Positions 1-15,200 of a stretch of DNA of 42,500 bases are shown one piece after another. Within the stretch, counting starts at the first letter, position 1; every line of letters begins with the position of its first letter. Source of the DNA: Glandiceps talaboti (taxonomy: Eukaryota; Hemichordata; Enteropneusta; Spengelidae); the NCBI RefSeq assembly GCF_964340395.1, contig NC_135554.1:11342975-11385474 (forward strand), in the 5' to 3' direction. Made by a program: the position numbers and the translations under genes. The notes under the pieces were generated by a model, which saw nothing but the letters and a program-made list of their open reading frames with translations, searched no databases and was not told the origin of the DNA.

Positions 1-86
1 ATTAGATTAGATTATATTATATTAGATTAGATTATATTAGATTAGATTAGATTAGATTAGATTAGATTAGATTAGATTAGATCAGA
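1..86. repeat. (GATTA)n microsatellite
   Basis: Pentamer TTAGA/GATTA repeated from the window edge with few variants. A shorter GATTA run is at 14207-14241. Confidence 0.95.
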
Positions 87-121
87 TTAAATATGATGTG
101 ACTATATAATCCATCACCTAC

Positions 122-253
122 CCCTTTCAATGTTTTGTTAACCATGCCAGCAAGTTCTGCATTTCTGGTGTTGAGGATTAAATCAAACAAAACGGACAGC
201 AAGTGTTGTTGTACTTCATCTGACTTGATAGCAGAGAACAACTGTTTGGTAAT
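122..253 (-). CDS. HEATR1: HEATR1 exon 22 (last exon in window)
   Basis: Residues 1146-1189. Contains ITKQLFSAIKSDEVQQHLLS and VLFDLILNTRN, matching human ITKPFFAAISDEKVQQKLL and MLFDLLVNCKN. Ends KG before a gtaggt donor; the next intron begins in a (GATTA)n tract and the gene leaves the window. Confidence 0.94.
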
Positions 254-3200
254 CTGTCAACAAACAGGTAGTATAATGATTACATATCAATTTAAATGGA
301 AAATCAAACATTATTAGATTTGAAAGTATGCAATATTTGACTGTAGTGTCAGTCGTTTTAAAAATACAATGATTTAGTATGATAGGATCTTTTTCTCCAA
401 ATACAGCTAAAAACAGAGTTTTGTCAGAAGATGGAACTTAACATAATATATTTACATATAATAGATAAACATATCGGGAAATAGTGTGAGAGAATCCTGT
501 TACACACAAAAGCAAGTGTTGTGAGGTATTCTGGGTATTTGCACAATTGATTCGTAGTGTTCTCTGTAAGCTGAAAAAAGGCAACGTTATAGCCAGAAGA
601 TTATAACACACACACACACACACACACACACATTTACTATCAAAGTTGATCATTTTTGCAAGTTGAAATTGTTGTTTTATTTGCAAGGTAAGAACGTTTT
701 ACTTCTGAACACTGTATGACTGTGATTGAAGAGAGAGAGAGTTTTGTTAAGATTAATTAGCTTTTTTAGACTCTCCTCAGTAATGACTGTGCTGTCTTCA
801 GCACTAGAGTTGTTATCATCTATCTCTTACAACAAAAATCTCAATTTGCAAAATGATCACCTTTGAGAGTAAATGTGCATGTGTCTTATAAATACCATTT
901 AATCTTATGGCTAACGTTGTTGTTTTTTAAGCCGCAGTTTCACTCACTACACTCAGGAAAGTATGACTACACAGTCTGAGAACACCACAAACACTAATGC
1001 ATAGGATTCTGTCACATTATTTCACAATATTTTGTTTCATTACCAAAATACGCAGGATCTGAGGGTTTTGTCACTACTCTTCTTGCAACTCGTAGTGGCA
1101 AAGCCCCTTAGGTTACTCATAATTTTCTAGGCTGAGTGACCGATATATTGAGGCATAATATCTAATTATAAAACAATGGCGTACAAAACTATAAACCACA
1201 ACTGACCTGCTGTAATGCCGTTTCCTGTGGTGACGCTATCTCCGAAGTCAAATTAATTGTAAGACTCAATGCTTGGTGTAGAAGCTTCAGTGGTTTGCTA
1301 TTTTTCTCAAGTAAGTCGACTGTTTTCTCGCTGTATTGTTTTAGAATTAAGTTCAAGATCATTGATTCATGCTGTGTCAGTGTCTGTGTGTCTTTAGCTT
1401 TCTTTATCAAACTTTCAAGTATCGGTAACGGTTTTTCCAACATCATCTGGAACAAAAATAAAGGATACTTTATAACATATATATAATATATATGCACCAG
1501 AAATCACTAGGGTGTGCACATAATAACAGTATATTGGTATTTACATTGTAGTACAGTATTGCATATCTGTATGCAAATATGGGTGCGATGGTTTGGTGTA
1601 CACAAAAGTATATGTCTTGATTGCACTATGATTTTCATTGCCCAATCACATTGAACACTGATAAACATTGCTATTCTTTCACACTGCAGTAAAAAACAGG
1701 CTTCTAATGAAAACATTGCACATGGACTTGATGATTTTAATGGCTGCAATTGTTTATTTTCTAACTGATAATCAACATTTCAACTTGACTACTTCTACAT
1801 CCCCAATGCATGCAATTGTTTCTTTTGCAATACAAGTTGTCTAAGGGTGTGTATTAAATGTCATGCCACATGAGTGAAACACCAAGCCTACATCATTTTA
1901 GCTGTAAATGCACAAGGACAAAATTTGAAGGTAAACGTAATGTTGGTGAATCTAACAACTGTACTTCATTTCTTATCATGCCTGATGATAATGCATGGAA
2001 ATCTTGATCAGATAAGATTTAAATTAGTAACGTCTCTGAGATATTGATCTGGCCAGAAAATAAAATGTAGCGATGCTGGTAAGATTTCTGTCGCGCTATA
2101 TGACATTTTGTTTCAGGCTTTGTGATTTTCATTGCATTACCCTACCTTATTGTTGACTTGAGACAGTGCATTCAGTAACATTTGTTGTACATTATGTGGC
2201 ATATTGTTCTGTACAATACCAAATAATAACCAATCCAGACAAGACTCCAAATCCTTCCTTTTTGTCTTCTTCTTAGGAGTCAATGCCTTGTCATCAGTGT
2301 CTTTACCAACCTTGGCAAACATAACTCCAAAAGCCTGTGAACAGGATATTAGTACAGATACTTAAAGTTAAATATCAGATAAGGCAAAAACCCTCCCACA
2401 AGGTGGAGGGGGGTCTATGGATAAGCATTCCACTTTGAGTATGAAAGCTATGTTGGTCATGGATCAATGAATAATTAATACTAGTATATAGCAGAATTCG
2501 AAGAAAGTTAGTATGTAAGGTACACCGTGACGGGGCACCCTCACACATCGGTTAAGGGGCCAATGAGGGTGTAGTGACACAATGCGACATACTCTAGCAG
2601 TCTAGAAGAAAGTATGCTGTGTAGGAAAGTCAGAATGGATGCAATTGTTGCTTGCTTGTCTCTTGCAGAGGGTGATTTATATACATTGTAATACAATTGT
2701 TGCATGTGTCTGTCTCTTGTAGAGGGTGGTTTATATACATTGTAACACAATTGTTGCATGTGTCTGTCTCTTGTAGAGGGTGATTTATATACATTGTAAT
2801 ACAATTGTTGCATGTGTGTGACTCCCACAGAAGGTGGTTTATATACATTGTAATACAATTGTTGCATGTGTCTGTCTCTTGTAGAGGGTGATTTATATAC
2901 ATTGTAATACAATTGTTGTATGTGTCTGTCTCTTGTAGAGGGTGATTTATATACATTGTAATACAATTGTTGCATGTGTCTGTCTCCTGTAGAGGGTGAT
3001 TTATATACATTGTAATACAATTGTTGCATGTGTCTGTCTCTTGTAGAGGGTGATTTATATACATTGTAATACAATTGTTGTATGTGTCTGTCTCTTGTAG
3101 AGGGTGATTTATATACATTGTAATACAATTGTTGCATGTGTCTGTCTCCTGTAGAGGGTGATTTATATACATTGTAATACAATTGTTGCATGTGTCTGTC

Positions 3201-6200
3201 TCTTGTAGAGGGTGATTTATATACATTGTAATACAATTGTTGCATGTGTCTGTCTCCTGTAGAGGGTGGTTTATATACATTGTAATACAATTGTTGCATG
3301 TGTCTGTCTCCTGTAGAGGGTGATTTATATACATTGTAATACAATTGTTGCATGTGTCTGTCTCTTGTAGAGGGTGATTTATATACATTGTAATACAATT
3401 GTTGTATGTGTCTGTCTCTTGTAGAGGGTGATTTATATACATTGTAATACAATTGTTGCATGTGTCTGTCTCCCACAGAGGGTGATTTATATACATTGAA
3501 ATACAATTGTTGCATGTGTCTGTCTCTTGCAGAGGGTGATTTATATACATTGTAATACAATTGTTGCAAGTGTGTGCATGGTATAGTTCACACATAATGT
3601 ACATTCATGATAAACATTTTTGTGTTGTCTCTCAAAATTATGATGGGCGTACCTCTAATTCCAGTCTTTTACACTAAGGATGAGCCATAACTCAAAATGT
3701 CTGTTAAAACTTGTTTTTCAAGGATTGAAATAATACCATTATTATCTGTCGAGAACACTTCAAATCATTTAACTTCAGAATAACCTTTTCCTCACTTTAA
3801 ACTTACCTGAACGAGATGATTAGGATCTGCTTTTATTTCTTCACGTTGTTTGAGCAGTTTCCGTAGCAACATCAAATATGGTGTATTGGTGTCCTTATAT
3901 AATTTGGATATAGTGCCAATACACAGCAGGGCAGTTTCCCTCATTGGTTGAATAGGGCATGATAACATTGCTAACAAAGATGGTATCACTGGACAATGAG
4001 AGAAAATGAATTATTATGATAAGCCATACACAAGAGGTCGGAGTACCTCTTAGTCTTAAGAAATAATTTCAAACTTCAACAACAACTCTGACTTAACCCT
4101 TAAGATGCCATAACCTTTTCATGCAAAAGACTCCCTAGGCTAAGGCCTTTTTTCCACTATAGAGGAGGATCTTACCTACTCTACAATTATCAACTTTAAC
4201 TTGAAAGGAATAATGAAACATACAATCAATCCTATTTTTTCCCTTCTCCATGCATAACATGTATATATTGACGGAATGAATATTAATTTACCCAGATATG
4301 AGGTGAAGAGGTGAAGTTTGGGCTGATGCAAATAACTTACCTTGTTTACATATGTGCAGACAAGTTTTTTAGAAGGGGTAGATGAGAATATGATTCCTCC
4401 CAAATTGGTACATGCTACCTTTTAGTGCATCAATAATGATAAAAAAGAAAGCCGCTTAAAGTAAAATCTTTCACTAAACCAGATAATTAGAACTTACCAA
4501 CTGAAACCCCACCAGTAAGGTTTGTAATCCCCGTCTCATTCAAATTACCGAAACTAGCATTGCAAACATGAAGTGCTCTTATTTTCATTACAGTCGACAC
4601 TAGAGGGCGCTCTTTACCATCGCTTGTCCACACTGCTGCTAGAAATGCCCACAGTGACTTGCATGTGTTCAGATGGTTCTGGTAATACAAGAAGGAAATA
4701 CTTAATAGTCAATGCATTATATCATGGTGAAACACATTACATTTAGATGTATTATCTTTCCTGTGGGTGAACAGAACTCCGAGACAACTGGTACCTCTGT
4801 TTTGGAGGCGCTCCAAAGCTGGTTTAGCCACCATGAAAGACCAAGAGGACCAACACCCACACCCACGTGGTTGATTAAAAGATAAAATCAAGCCCTTAGT
4901 GATCTTAACAAATATATCTATGTAATTTCAAAAAAACAGATATCGTAGCAAACAAAATTTAATGAATTCATGGAAAGTTCACACAATTTCTTACCTTTAT
5001 GAGAGTCGTTAGCAGTTTTCTAAAGGCTGAGACGGTATTGGGTGATCTGGAATCAGCTGACCCCGAGGTCAAAAGGTCAAAGAGGTTTAGCAAAACACTG
5101 GTGTACTTCTGATGTGTTTCATTCGTACTGTTGAGAGTCCACCATTTTAAGACTGTAGAAAAATATCGTAATAGCATAACATGTTACTTGCATGGTTTTT
5201 TTTTTTAAAATGACCTCCTTCAACAGTGCTTGCCATTTGGTGGAACCTGTGATGTACAACAGATCTAGAGCGGCATTGCATTTCAGAGATGAGAAATGCA
5301 CTATGTTCAACAATAACTAAAAATTTAATTATATCACCTTCACTGTCACTGTAATAAAAGTTATTCTTTTCCATTCGTCTTAAGGTCTTTAATAATTTTA
5401 GAAAAAGTGGCAGGTAGGTAGATTTTCTGTTTTATTTTATTTAATTTTTTTTCATGTGTCAGTGTCTAGTTCAGGTAGTTGTGTTTTCCATTTTTCCATT
5501 TTCATGATTGTATTATTTTTTTTCTCAAAAAAAAGTTTCGGCAGTGAAAAACTGGGTGGGATCGGGTAACCGGAACCACACAACAAATTTTTGTTTTAGG
5601 CCTAATTTCCCAAACAAATAGTTAAACTTTAAGGGCAGCATATTGAGTCCATGTTGTGTTTGTGGTACTTATTAGGTGAAATCTACCTGGGTTTTTAAGG
5701 CCATTTCACCAAGGTTCTCTTGATCACAACATGTGATTACAGTTGCACAAGGAACCATTATCACCCACTTGTGTAATCTACCACATTGAAGAACAATAGA
5801 TTTAGTTTGCATCTATCTTAGTAAACCGAGGCTGGATTACTAGTGTCGTATTAGAACATTGAAACAACCTACCTTTACTTGCATTTGCGTGAAAAACATT
5901 TGATAGTAATGTGTGTAATATCCAGGCAGTCACAATTGAAAATTCTTCTGTAGATAAGCGTCTATGTGGCTTTTCCTTTAATATGACAAATACTTTGGAA
6001 TGAATCTCTTCAAACATCAGATCTTCAATTTCATGTTTTATATCGTCACTCTCAGAGCCATCCTAAGGAAGAAATGATTGTCAGTGAATAAACAGAGATA
6101 TGTAATTTGAGTGCATGATATGTAATTTTATGTAATTTTTATATAATTATGTAATTTTATGTGCATATGTAATTTTATGTGCATGAAATGTGTAATTTAT

Positions 6201-9200
6201 ATGCATTTCCAATTAATATGCACAATATAAAATTTCATATGCATGAAATGTAAATTCAGTGCATGATATGTAATTTTCTGGTCATAACGTGTATTTTATA
6301 TGCAAGATATGTAATGTCATGTGCATATGTAATTTTATGTGCACATTGTGTAATTTTACATGCAAGACATAATTTTATATGCATAATTATATAATTTTAT
6401 ATGGAAGACATGTAATTTCATATGCATGTTATGTAATTTTATATAATATGCAAAACATTAACTTTATGTTCGTCCATAATTATATAATTTTATATCCAAG
6501 ACATGTACTTTTATATAAATGATGTAATTTTAAGTGCAAGTCATTAACTTTATGTGCATAATTGTATAATTCTATAAGCAAGACATGTAATTTTATATAA
6601 ATGATACGCAATTTTATATATTATGTAATTTCATGTGCATGATATGTAATTTTGTATGCCCGAGATGTATACTTACAGAAATCTTAGGTTTGGCATTGAT
6701 GACAGCCAAGACATCATTTCTGATTGCTGACATCAACAAGTGGGCAATGTCGACTTCCAGAGTCCTTTTGGCAGTCAGAGTGATTAAGTTGCTGAATATA
6801 AACATTGTCATGTACTTCATTCTACAGTGGAACGATGACTTTTCAAGTTCTCCTTTCAGCAGCTGAATCTATGTACAATGATAATTGGTATCTTGTGGTT
6901 AATGTTACTCCATAAACACAGAAAGAAAGGAAGTCCAGTAACAGCTTACATTGACTGTATATAAATCACTCACTCACACTCAGCTTTCCAACCAATGATA
7001 TCTGAACTGTTTAATTGGCAATCATGTTACTTGGAGAGGGCTATAACCATGGACTAGCACGAATAACTACCCAACTAACTTACACGTACAGACATAGCCT
7101 ATAGGATCCTATAGAAACCTATAGGTGAGTTTGGCCTATAGACAGTCATGCCTATTGGAACCTATAGGCGGTTTGGCCTATAGACATTCATGGCTTTAGA
7201 AACCTATAGGCGAGTTGGCCTAAAGACATTCATGCCTATAGAAACCTATAGGATCCTATGGGCAGTTTGGCCTATAGACACTCATGCCTATTGGAACCTA
7301 TAGGCGGTTTGGCTGACAGACATCCATGCCTATAGAAACCTATAGAAAACTATAGGCGAGTTGGCCTATAGACATTCATGCCTATAGAAACATATAGGAT
7401 CCTATAGGTGGTTTGGCCTATAGACAGTCATGCCTATAGCAACCTATAGGCGGTTTGGCCTATAGACATTCATGCCTATAGAAACCTGTTGTCATTTTCT
7501 GGTAGACAGACAAGCAAGGAAATCATTGTTTTCTTTGAAAACAGCATCACGTAAGGATGGGTCAAAGTGTGTAATATATTTATGAGGATATGAATTTATA
7601 TGTTCATACCAATTTGACTTGCATGTATTTTGATGTTTCTGTCATTGTCAATACCTACCATATCCTTTTGTTGCGCTTCTTCCATTGTTAGAATATTATG
7701 AGTAATTTGTTGAATTACGGCATCATTAACAGCAGCCATTGTCTGAGTATCGTCATTCGAGTGCAAAGACTTATACTCTGCAAAACAACAAAGATGAAAC
7801 ACCTACACTTTAATATGACATGTATCATGAATTTCAGTATAACTCAAACTAATTTGTCCTTTGGAATCCTGGTATCTGTTTATTAAACTAAATTATGAGT
7901 TACCCGTGAAAGCACCACTAGCGGCAACTGCTCCATCTTTTGAAACTGTTTCCATGGATACATGCACAATGACTTAAACTTCTCAACATTGTACACCCTG
8001 ATGCGTACTGAATCATATATAGGTACATGTAAACGTTATTGTGATGTAATGATTTTCCATTTTACAGCACACAGGCCCTAAAACAGTGCCTCCATTGACC
8101 AGAACACATTCAAATTGAAATGACACCCAAATTAAATAGCACTGATGAGACACAGTATGACAGAAGATGTGGCAATTGCTGTGACTGAAAGTGTATGACC
8201 AAGCTTGTGTTTTGACATTGAATATTTAATGGGTAATACCATATATAGGTACCAAGGCAAATCAAACTAACATTGAACCAGATTCAAAACCAAGCTTTTG
8301 CTCGCGATTCATAACTGTCACTACCCTACCTACAAATAAAATGGACCAAAAATTGACAGGTACAAATTGCTTTTTATTAGTAACTGAACAATTTTTAGTG
8401 AATATATATTTTTGATTGCTTATTGAATAAAAATGAACAAAAAAGGCATTTTAGTCACTATTTATTTGGACAATTACCAGAATGGTACACTGTATTCATG
8501 TACAAGGCAGCATTTTAGTCACTACTTAATTTTCCTAATTACAGACAGGTACATTTTGTTTATGTACAAAAAAGGCATTTTAGTCACTACTTACTTTTAC
8601 TAATTACCCAACTGGTACATTGTGTCCATATACAAGAATGCATTTTAGTCACTACTTATTTTTACTAATTACCCAACTGGTACATTGTGTCCATATACAA
8701 GAATGCATTTTAGTCACTACTTATTTTTACTAATTACCCAACTGGTACATTGTGTTCATATACAAGAAGGCATTTTAGCAACTACTATTTTTGCATTTTA
8801 TTTTTTCCTGCGAAATAACTGAAAGCAAGTCTTAAACGAAAATTTCCATTTTTACAGAAATTACAGTACATGCATACTTGCTATATTACTACCTGAACAT
8901 CTGAATGCCATTACTGCAAAACCAATAATAAACTTACCTCCACTGATACCAATCAGTAATTTATAATAACGTCCTAATGCTGAGGTGGCGATTTTCTCTG
9001 CTATTTGCACATCTTTCAGTGCTTGTTCAGTGTTCACCAAATAGAGATAAGGAAGTACTGCCAGCATACATCTATCAGTCAGTTCAGGACAGTCATGTAG
9101 CATCTTTTGGCTACATAGAATGTCTACAACAGCCAGAGTCACACTCCACCTAGAAAATAAATTTTATTTAATACATGTAAGTAAGGCCTGCAGAAAATTG

Positions 9201-12200
9201 TTTGGTTCCGGTTACGCGACCCCACCTAGTTTTCACTGCTGACCCTAAACCTTTGTTTACGTATTCGAGAACAAATTAAATAAAATCACAAAAATTGTGA
9301 AGTATGGATGTGGACGTAGAAACTGACATCAACTTAAAAGACAATATAAAACTGTTCTTCCAATATGTAATGACTGTACAGCTGATGCGAAGAAACTAGT
9401 TACACAGAGACCATATGAAAACAATGGAAAGCATAACTACAAAACTATAAAACAGAACTATGAAACACATACCTATAAAAATATAACTATAAAAAATAAC
9501 TATAAAACACATAAAAAAAAAATCAAATCAAATCAAATAAAAAATCTACCTACCCCACCTATTCTAAAATTGACCTTAATCGGAACCACACTATTATTGT
9601 TAGGCTTAATGAAAATGAAGTTATTACAAATAGTGACAACACTGACAAGTGAAACTTGTTACAAACGGGAAAAGTACACAACTGAATTACATTAATAACA
9701 TTTGGTACATGACGTTTGGAAGAACAGTTTTATGGCATCTTTACACAATAGCTCACTTTCACAAACAAATTTCAAGTTCCCTCTGGCATTTCATGTTCTT
9801 GTCAAACTATGAAAGAGAATGCGAGTCTTTGATGTTCCAACATTCTGTGCCAAGTGTCATTTGTCAAATTCATTTGTTTACTTTCCCTGTTTTGTAAATG
9901 CTTGGTTGCCAGCAGTTGTAAAGGTACTAACCAACTGTGTTAATTTCTGTGTGCACTGTACGTTTTGTAATGCTATAAAGTAGTATGTCACTCTATACCA
10001 ACCTTTCATGAAGAGATTAATAAAATTACATGACATTGAAAATGAATTTTACACCAATTATACCCTTACCAGGTCTTGTTCTTGGACATCTCATAATATC
10101 TATGTAACTGGTCGTTCAATAAAGAAAACAACTTATCCCCTGGGATAACATCTAACAATTTCTGAAAAAAAAAATACATGTATCTTAATTTTTAATCTCT
10201 TACTATACTATAATTGCAAAATGTTGACGTTCAATGTCTTTGTGGCAGAACTTTACAACATAATTCCGTTGATTATTCTGGGTTTCATATTTTGGTTTTC
10301 CACTTTGCTGTTCAAAAAGCACAGTGCAAAGGCAGCTAAGATTTTGGAAAATGACAGCTAAAATTTTTGTGGATGCTTTATAAGTTACATTAATCTTACC
10401 TCTTTGAGATCTAAAACTGTTTTTACAACCAGTGGCTCATCATCTGCAAGTCTTTGTAGCAACGACTCTTGAAGGAATGCACTTGTCTCTGTGCCCTGGC
10501 ATTGAAGTAAAAAGGTGTTCAATACACTAATTAACTACTACTGACAGTAACTTTTCTCTGAATAAAATAAAGTTTGGGATGAATGTTTGTTTAGATAAAC
10601 GAAAAGCAGTCCAACTACAGAGAATGCACACTTATAGTGGGAAGGCCAGAATTTGATTTAAAATGACAAGACCATGCTTCCGACATTTCAACCCCACACA
10701 AAGGACCTTCCTTTGGAACCCAAAAATTGAATAATATGCCAGTGAATTCATAATTGTTTCCAACTTCACGGCATGTTTGTCCCTCCCAGAATTACAATTA
10801 CGTTACGTCAGAACTGTTTCATTATTATATTTTCTTAAATGTTCTAATTCAGTATGACAAACAGACAAAGGATCCCTTCGAAAGTAATACACTAAATGTT
10901 CATGGCATCAAAAAAACATCTTACTTACATGTTCTACGGTCTCTTGTAGATGTTTGACCCCTAACAGCCTGACCTTTGAACTTGGATGGTTCAGACTCAG
11001 CATCAGAGATGTTTCACACTTTGGTACAACCTGTTAGAATTGCAGAAATGTGTTAGTTAATATATTTAAGTTTCAAACCATCTAACAGAGGTGGAGCTGA
11101 AAGATACCGGTACACTTGATACCCAGTATACCTTCATAGACAATGTGATACAACAGTCAACCCCAGTATACCTTGTGATTCACCACAATTTGGTCAGGCC
11201 TGTACAGTGTAGCGGGGATATGACTTGTTGACAACACAGTAGAAATTAATATAACAATCTGTTCTTCTGTTATGCAAACTTAAGAGGGAATTCAGTGAAA
11301 GTCCTAGAGAGTCTGACTGGCAGAAATGTGGCAATTTACATCCAGAGCTGCCCTAACATTTACAACCTACAGAGATGAGGGATGGTACGTTCTCCCCAAG
11401 ATCTACAGAAGCATGCTTTGTGATCATGTCACCTTGTGACATGAAGGTGACATGATCATAAACAGCGCCACCTATCATAAGTGAACAGGACTAACTGCTT
11501 GCAGTCAAAAGCTCTCAGCTTATCAAAAATTTGCTGAGTGTATTGGTTAAAATCTTAGTACTTTGAGTGAATCTTTTTCCATTTTCTGAGGTCACTGAAA
11601 AATGGCATCCGTATGAAAAAAGTTAGTTGAATACATGTACATGTCCTAACTAGTCATTACCTGGTACTTAGTTCCTGACACCGACAGTGACAGAAATTGT
11701 TGTAAAATGTCTCTCTCTTCTTTTCCAGTGATATCAGTCATAACTTCCTCCAGAGCCCTATCCATGGAGATAGGAAACCTGCCAAGTATAAAACAAACAT
11801 ACACATCACTACAAAAGACTCTTAGATTTTTCAAATACAGACTTTTCTTCAACCTCTTCAAACACATTCTTGAACCACTTTAAAAACAAATTTGATACAG
11901 TTCAGACAATGCAAATCATTGAACGTGTTACAATTGAACGTATTCATGTCATACATATTTTGTGTTCTATTTCAGACTGAGTCATATATGCAAGTGTTTG
12001 CGGTAAAGTTTGGAAAGCCAGTAGTTCTGTTAAATACGATGTGACATTTGTGTCATACCATCGTATAAGCTAGTAGCACACGTGTGATTAGGGCTGAACA
12101 TACCTAACATCTTTAAGTGTCTTGGAACCCTGATAACGGGAGAAGGGAAATCTAATGCAACTTGCATAGATTTTCATAACTTGTACCATAATTTTTGGCA

Positions 12201-15200
12201 GAGTATCCTCATACTATACCTTGAGACCTCTGGTAAATTTCACATAGTTTACACATTAACAACAATACTTTCCATTTTCACTGCTTCCATTCAGTACATA
12301 ATCTACAGTTTCCTCAACAACAAAATTTTTTTGTTGAGATGTGGGTGGAACAGGTGGGAAATTACAGCATCTTTTTTTTTTACCCATTTTATACAATATA
12401 AGGAGTGTGAATTACCTTCTTTCAATGGCCTGCATAATTGGGGAATACTTGGTTTCCAATAGGTTCCTACTTTCCACAGATTGTCTGGTTGTCTCTGCCT
12501 GACTGAATTCCATGAACTCTTCTAGTAGTAACCTGAGATAGAAAAATCTCAAATTTAATTTTTTACGATCTACAAGAACACATGTGATGTCCATACTGTA
12601 TCGAGTAGTGGGTTTTAGTTGTTTACTTCCTCTGTAAATTTTGACTTGGTTTTGAAAGATGGACGCACAATTATATTTACCTGTCTAAAATTTAGTTTCT
12701 ATTAAATCCATCAGAAAATTTTGTCAGTCCTGAGATCGACTCTAAAATACAGATATACTTAGACACTTATCCAAGTAATAACGTTAAATAATACAAGCTG
12801 AAACACATTAAAAAAAATTGACAAACCTGACTAGGAAATCGGCCACTTCTGTTTCCATGGCAACATCATGTATGATATTCTCCAGTAAGACGCCATACTG
12901 TATTTGACCCTGGGATACTTCGTCTTCTCCTTCACTGCTTGTTGCCATGGAAACACCTTCATCGTTGGTGGCTTTGACAAGTCTTGGTAGATAGGACTTC
13001 ATGAATGGCGTGATGTTGTATGACATAGACAACTGTTCTAGTATCTGGACAAAACCAGTAAGCTTGCAAAGGTTCTTGAAAGCTCTGAGGCACGAAGCAA
13101 AAAAACAAAACAAAGGAATATGTCAAACTGACCACTAGATGTGTGTTGTTTTATACATGTACATTTACCACAGCATTTAGAAAATGCAGTTGTTTTTTCA
13201 GAGTGAAACTGGTAACTAAATAAATCAAAAGGCATGACTACAATAAGGATAAAAAATTATGTGTTAACAGCAGTTGTCTGCCACAGCTTTAGAGAATAAT
13301 AGTCCAGAACAAAGCAATGATCCTAGGCTATACAATCATATTGACTCCACGGGATCAAGAAGCAAAAAAACAAAGGAATAGGTCAAACTGGCCACTAGGC
13401 GAGAGTTTACTAAAAAGGGGTCAGACTTGACTAGTATTATGCTATTTCCCTGACTCCCATAATAATCAACCTGTATCTACTTTATTGTGCGAAATGTAAA
13501 TTCTTATATATATGGTAATAAACATATTATTATTATTATTATTATTATTATACAAAATGAAGCACCTCTGTTGTTTTCATACCCAGAATTCCCTACCAAA
13601 AGTGTACATACAGAAGGTCTGGTTCAGTCTGATTTGAATTCAATGTATTTCTGTTTGAGAAATCCCACAATGTAGAAGTGGTGAAAAGTGTTTTCTTTTT
13701 TCATAATTTCCTGGACATCAAATGAAGCAGCTTGGAGGAAATCAGTCTCACCATTGTTCACCATTAACATTCACGGATAAAGTTACACTTTTTTTGCACA
13801 GTGTAACGATAATTGAATATATTAAAGGCTCAGTTCCCAAATTAGCATCAAATTGTAGGCGTAAAAAGGCAGACTCTGGTAGAGCTATAGAAACAGTTGG
13901 TCCTGAACTAAAGAAAGATTTGATGAAATCATTATGAGTCCACTCATAAGATACATTTGGTACGAATGGGAGGACCTGGGACTGAATCTTGGGCCTTTAA
14001 GTATTCCCAATCTGTAAACATTGTTGCCTTGGAAGGAACGCTATAAAATAATCAACTTACTTCTTGGGTAGTTTGTTTACTTTCTGGGATTGACAAATGA
14101 CAGTGACACACGTAACGGCTTCTGTAGTTAACTTGGCCTTCATATTCTGCATAGAATTCAAAATGAAGTCATTAGAAATCCTTAGTACTGTTATTTACAG
14201 TAGCTTTGATTAGATTAGATTAGATTAGATTAGATTAGATTACTTCATTGGCCAAATAAAGTCTATAATGGCCAATACATTTAGGACTGTGGCTTGGTGT
14301 TAGACAACATCAAAACAAGTTTGCTGATAATAATATACCAGTATAAGATATAATTATACAATGTAAATAAGATCAAATCATAATCAAAAATACTGAATAT
14401 CACACATAAACACAATTTTATTTACACACACCGGTGATTCACAGACCTACCAATTATGGTAGTTCTACATTTGATAATGCAGTGTTATTTTCACACAAGC
14501 TGCTGAGTGCAAATTTCAACGAAAATAAAACCATTTATGCAGTATACATTTGTACTAAACTTAAAAACCTCATAAAATTGCAAAAGTGGTAAATTTAGGT
14601 CAAATTCTGCACATTCATTCACTGCTTTGGGATATTAAAAACACACAGTTCTGGATCTGAATAACTTAAAACCTGTCCAAAAAGCAAGCTATTGAAAAGA
14701 TTACATGCTTGGTGAGACATATCTACAATTTTTCATCGATATGCCGGACAAATAAGCATAATATAGCCATAATATACCACCTGAGAAACAAAACTTCAGT
14801 TGTACAAAGAATTTCAATTCATAAAAACACACACACACAAAGTACATATACTGGCAAAACATACAATTTATTTCACCTACCCTACATATGGCCTTAATCA
14901 GTGGTCCTAATAAATTCATTTTCATCGTTACTTTGACAACAAGTTCACAAACTATCATGTATGAGGCTGCCTTGTAGTCGACTGACTCAGACTTCAAACC
15001 TTTGAGGATGTATGGTATCAAACCTGATACCATCTTCTCTGTCACATTGCCTGTCAACTCAATAGCACCTACTATAGTAGTAGCGTAGAACGACAACAAG
15101 ACACGCAGTGAAGATATATTGGATGTTGGTATATCACCATGAGCCTGAAAAATTAGGGTAATTGAAAATGGTTATTTCATACTACTTCAAATACACAAAA

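Noticed and set aside
1-86. Telomere-like repeat from (TTAGA)n at the window edge
   Set aside because: The unit is a 5-mer, not the TTAGGG hexamer, and it lies inside a HEATR1 intron.
2645-3569. CRISPR-like array
   Set aside because: Head-to-tail repeats without unique spacers, in animal DNA.
2541-3604. 342- and 324-codon ORFs on the minus strand
   Set aside because: They are only the 54-bp minisatellite read in two frames; no non-repeat coding sequence or conserved domain, and they lie in a HEATR1 intron.
5119-5374. Possible additional HEATR1 exon between exons 16 and 17
   Set aside because: Human HEATR1, as remembered, has no residues to match it and exon 16 (phase 1) joins exon 17 directly to give the conserved K-x-WW region.
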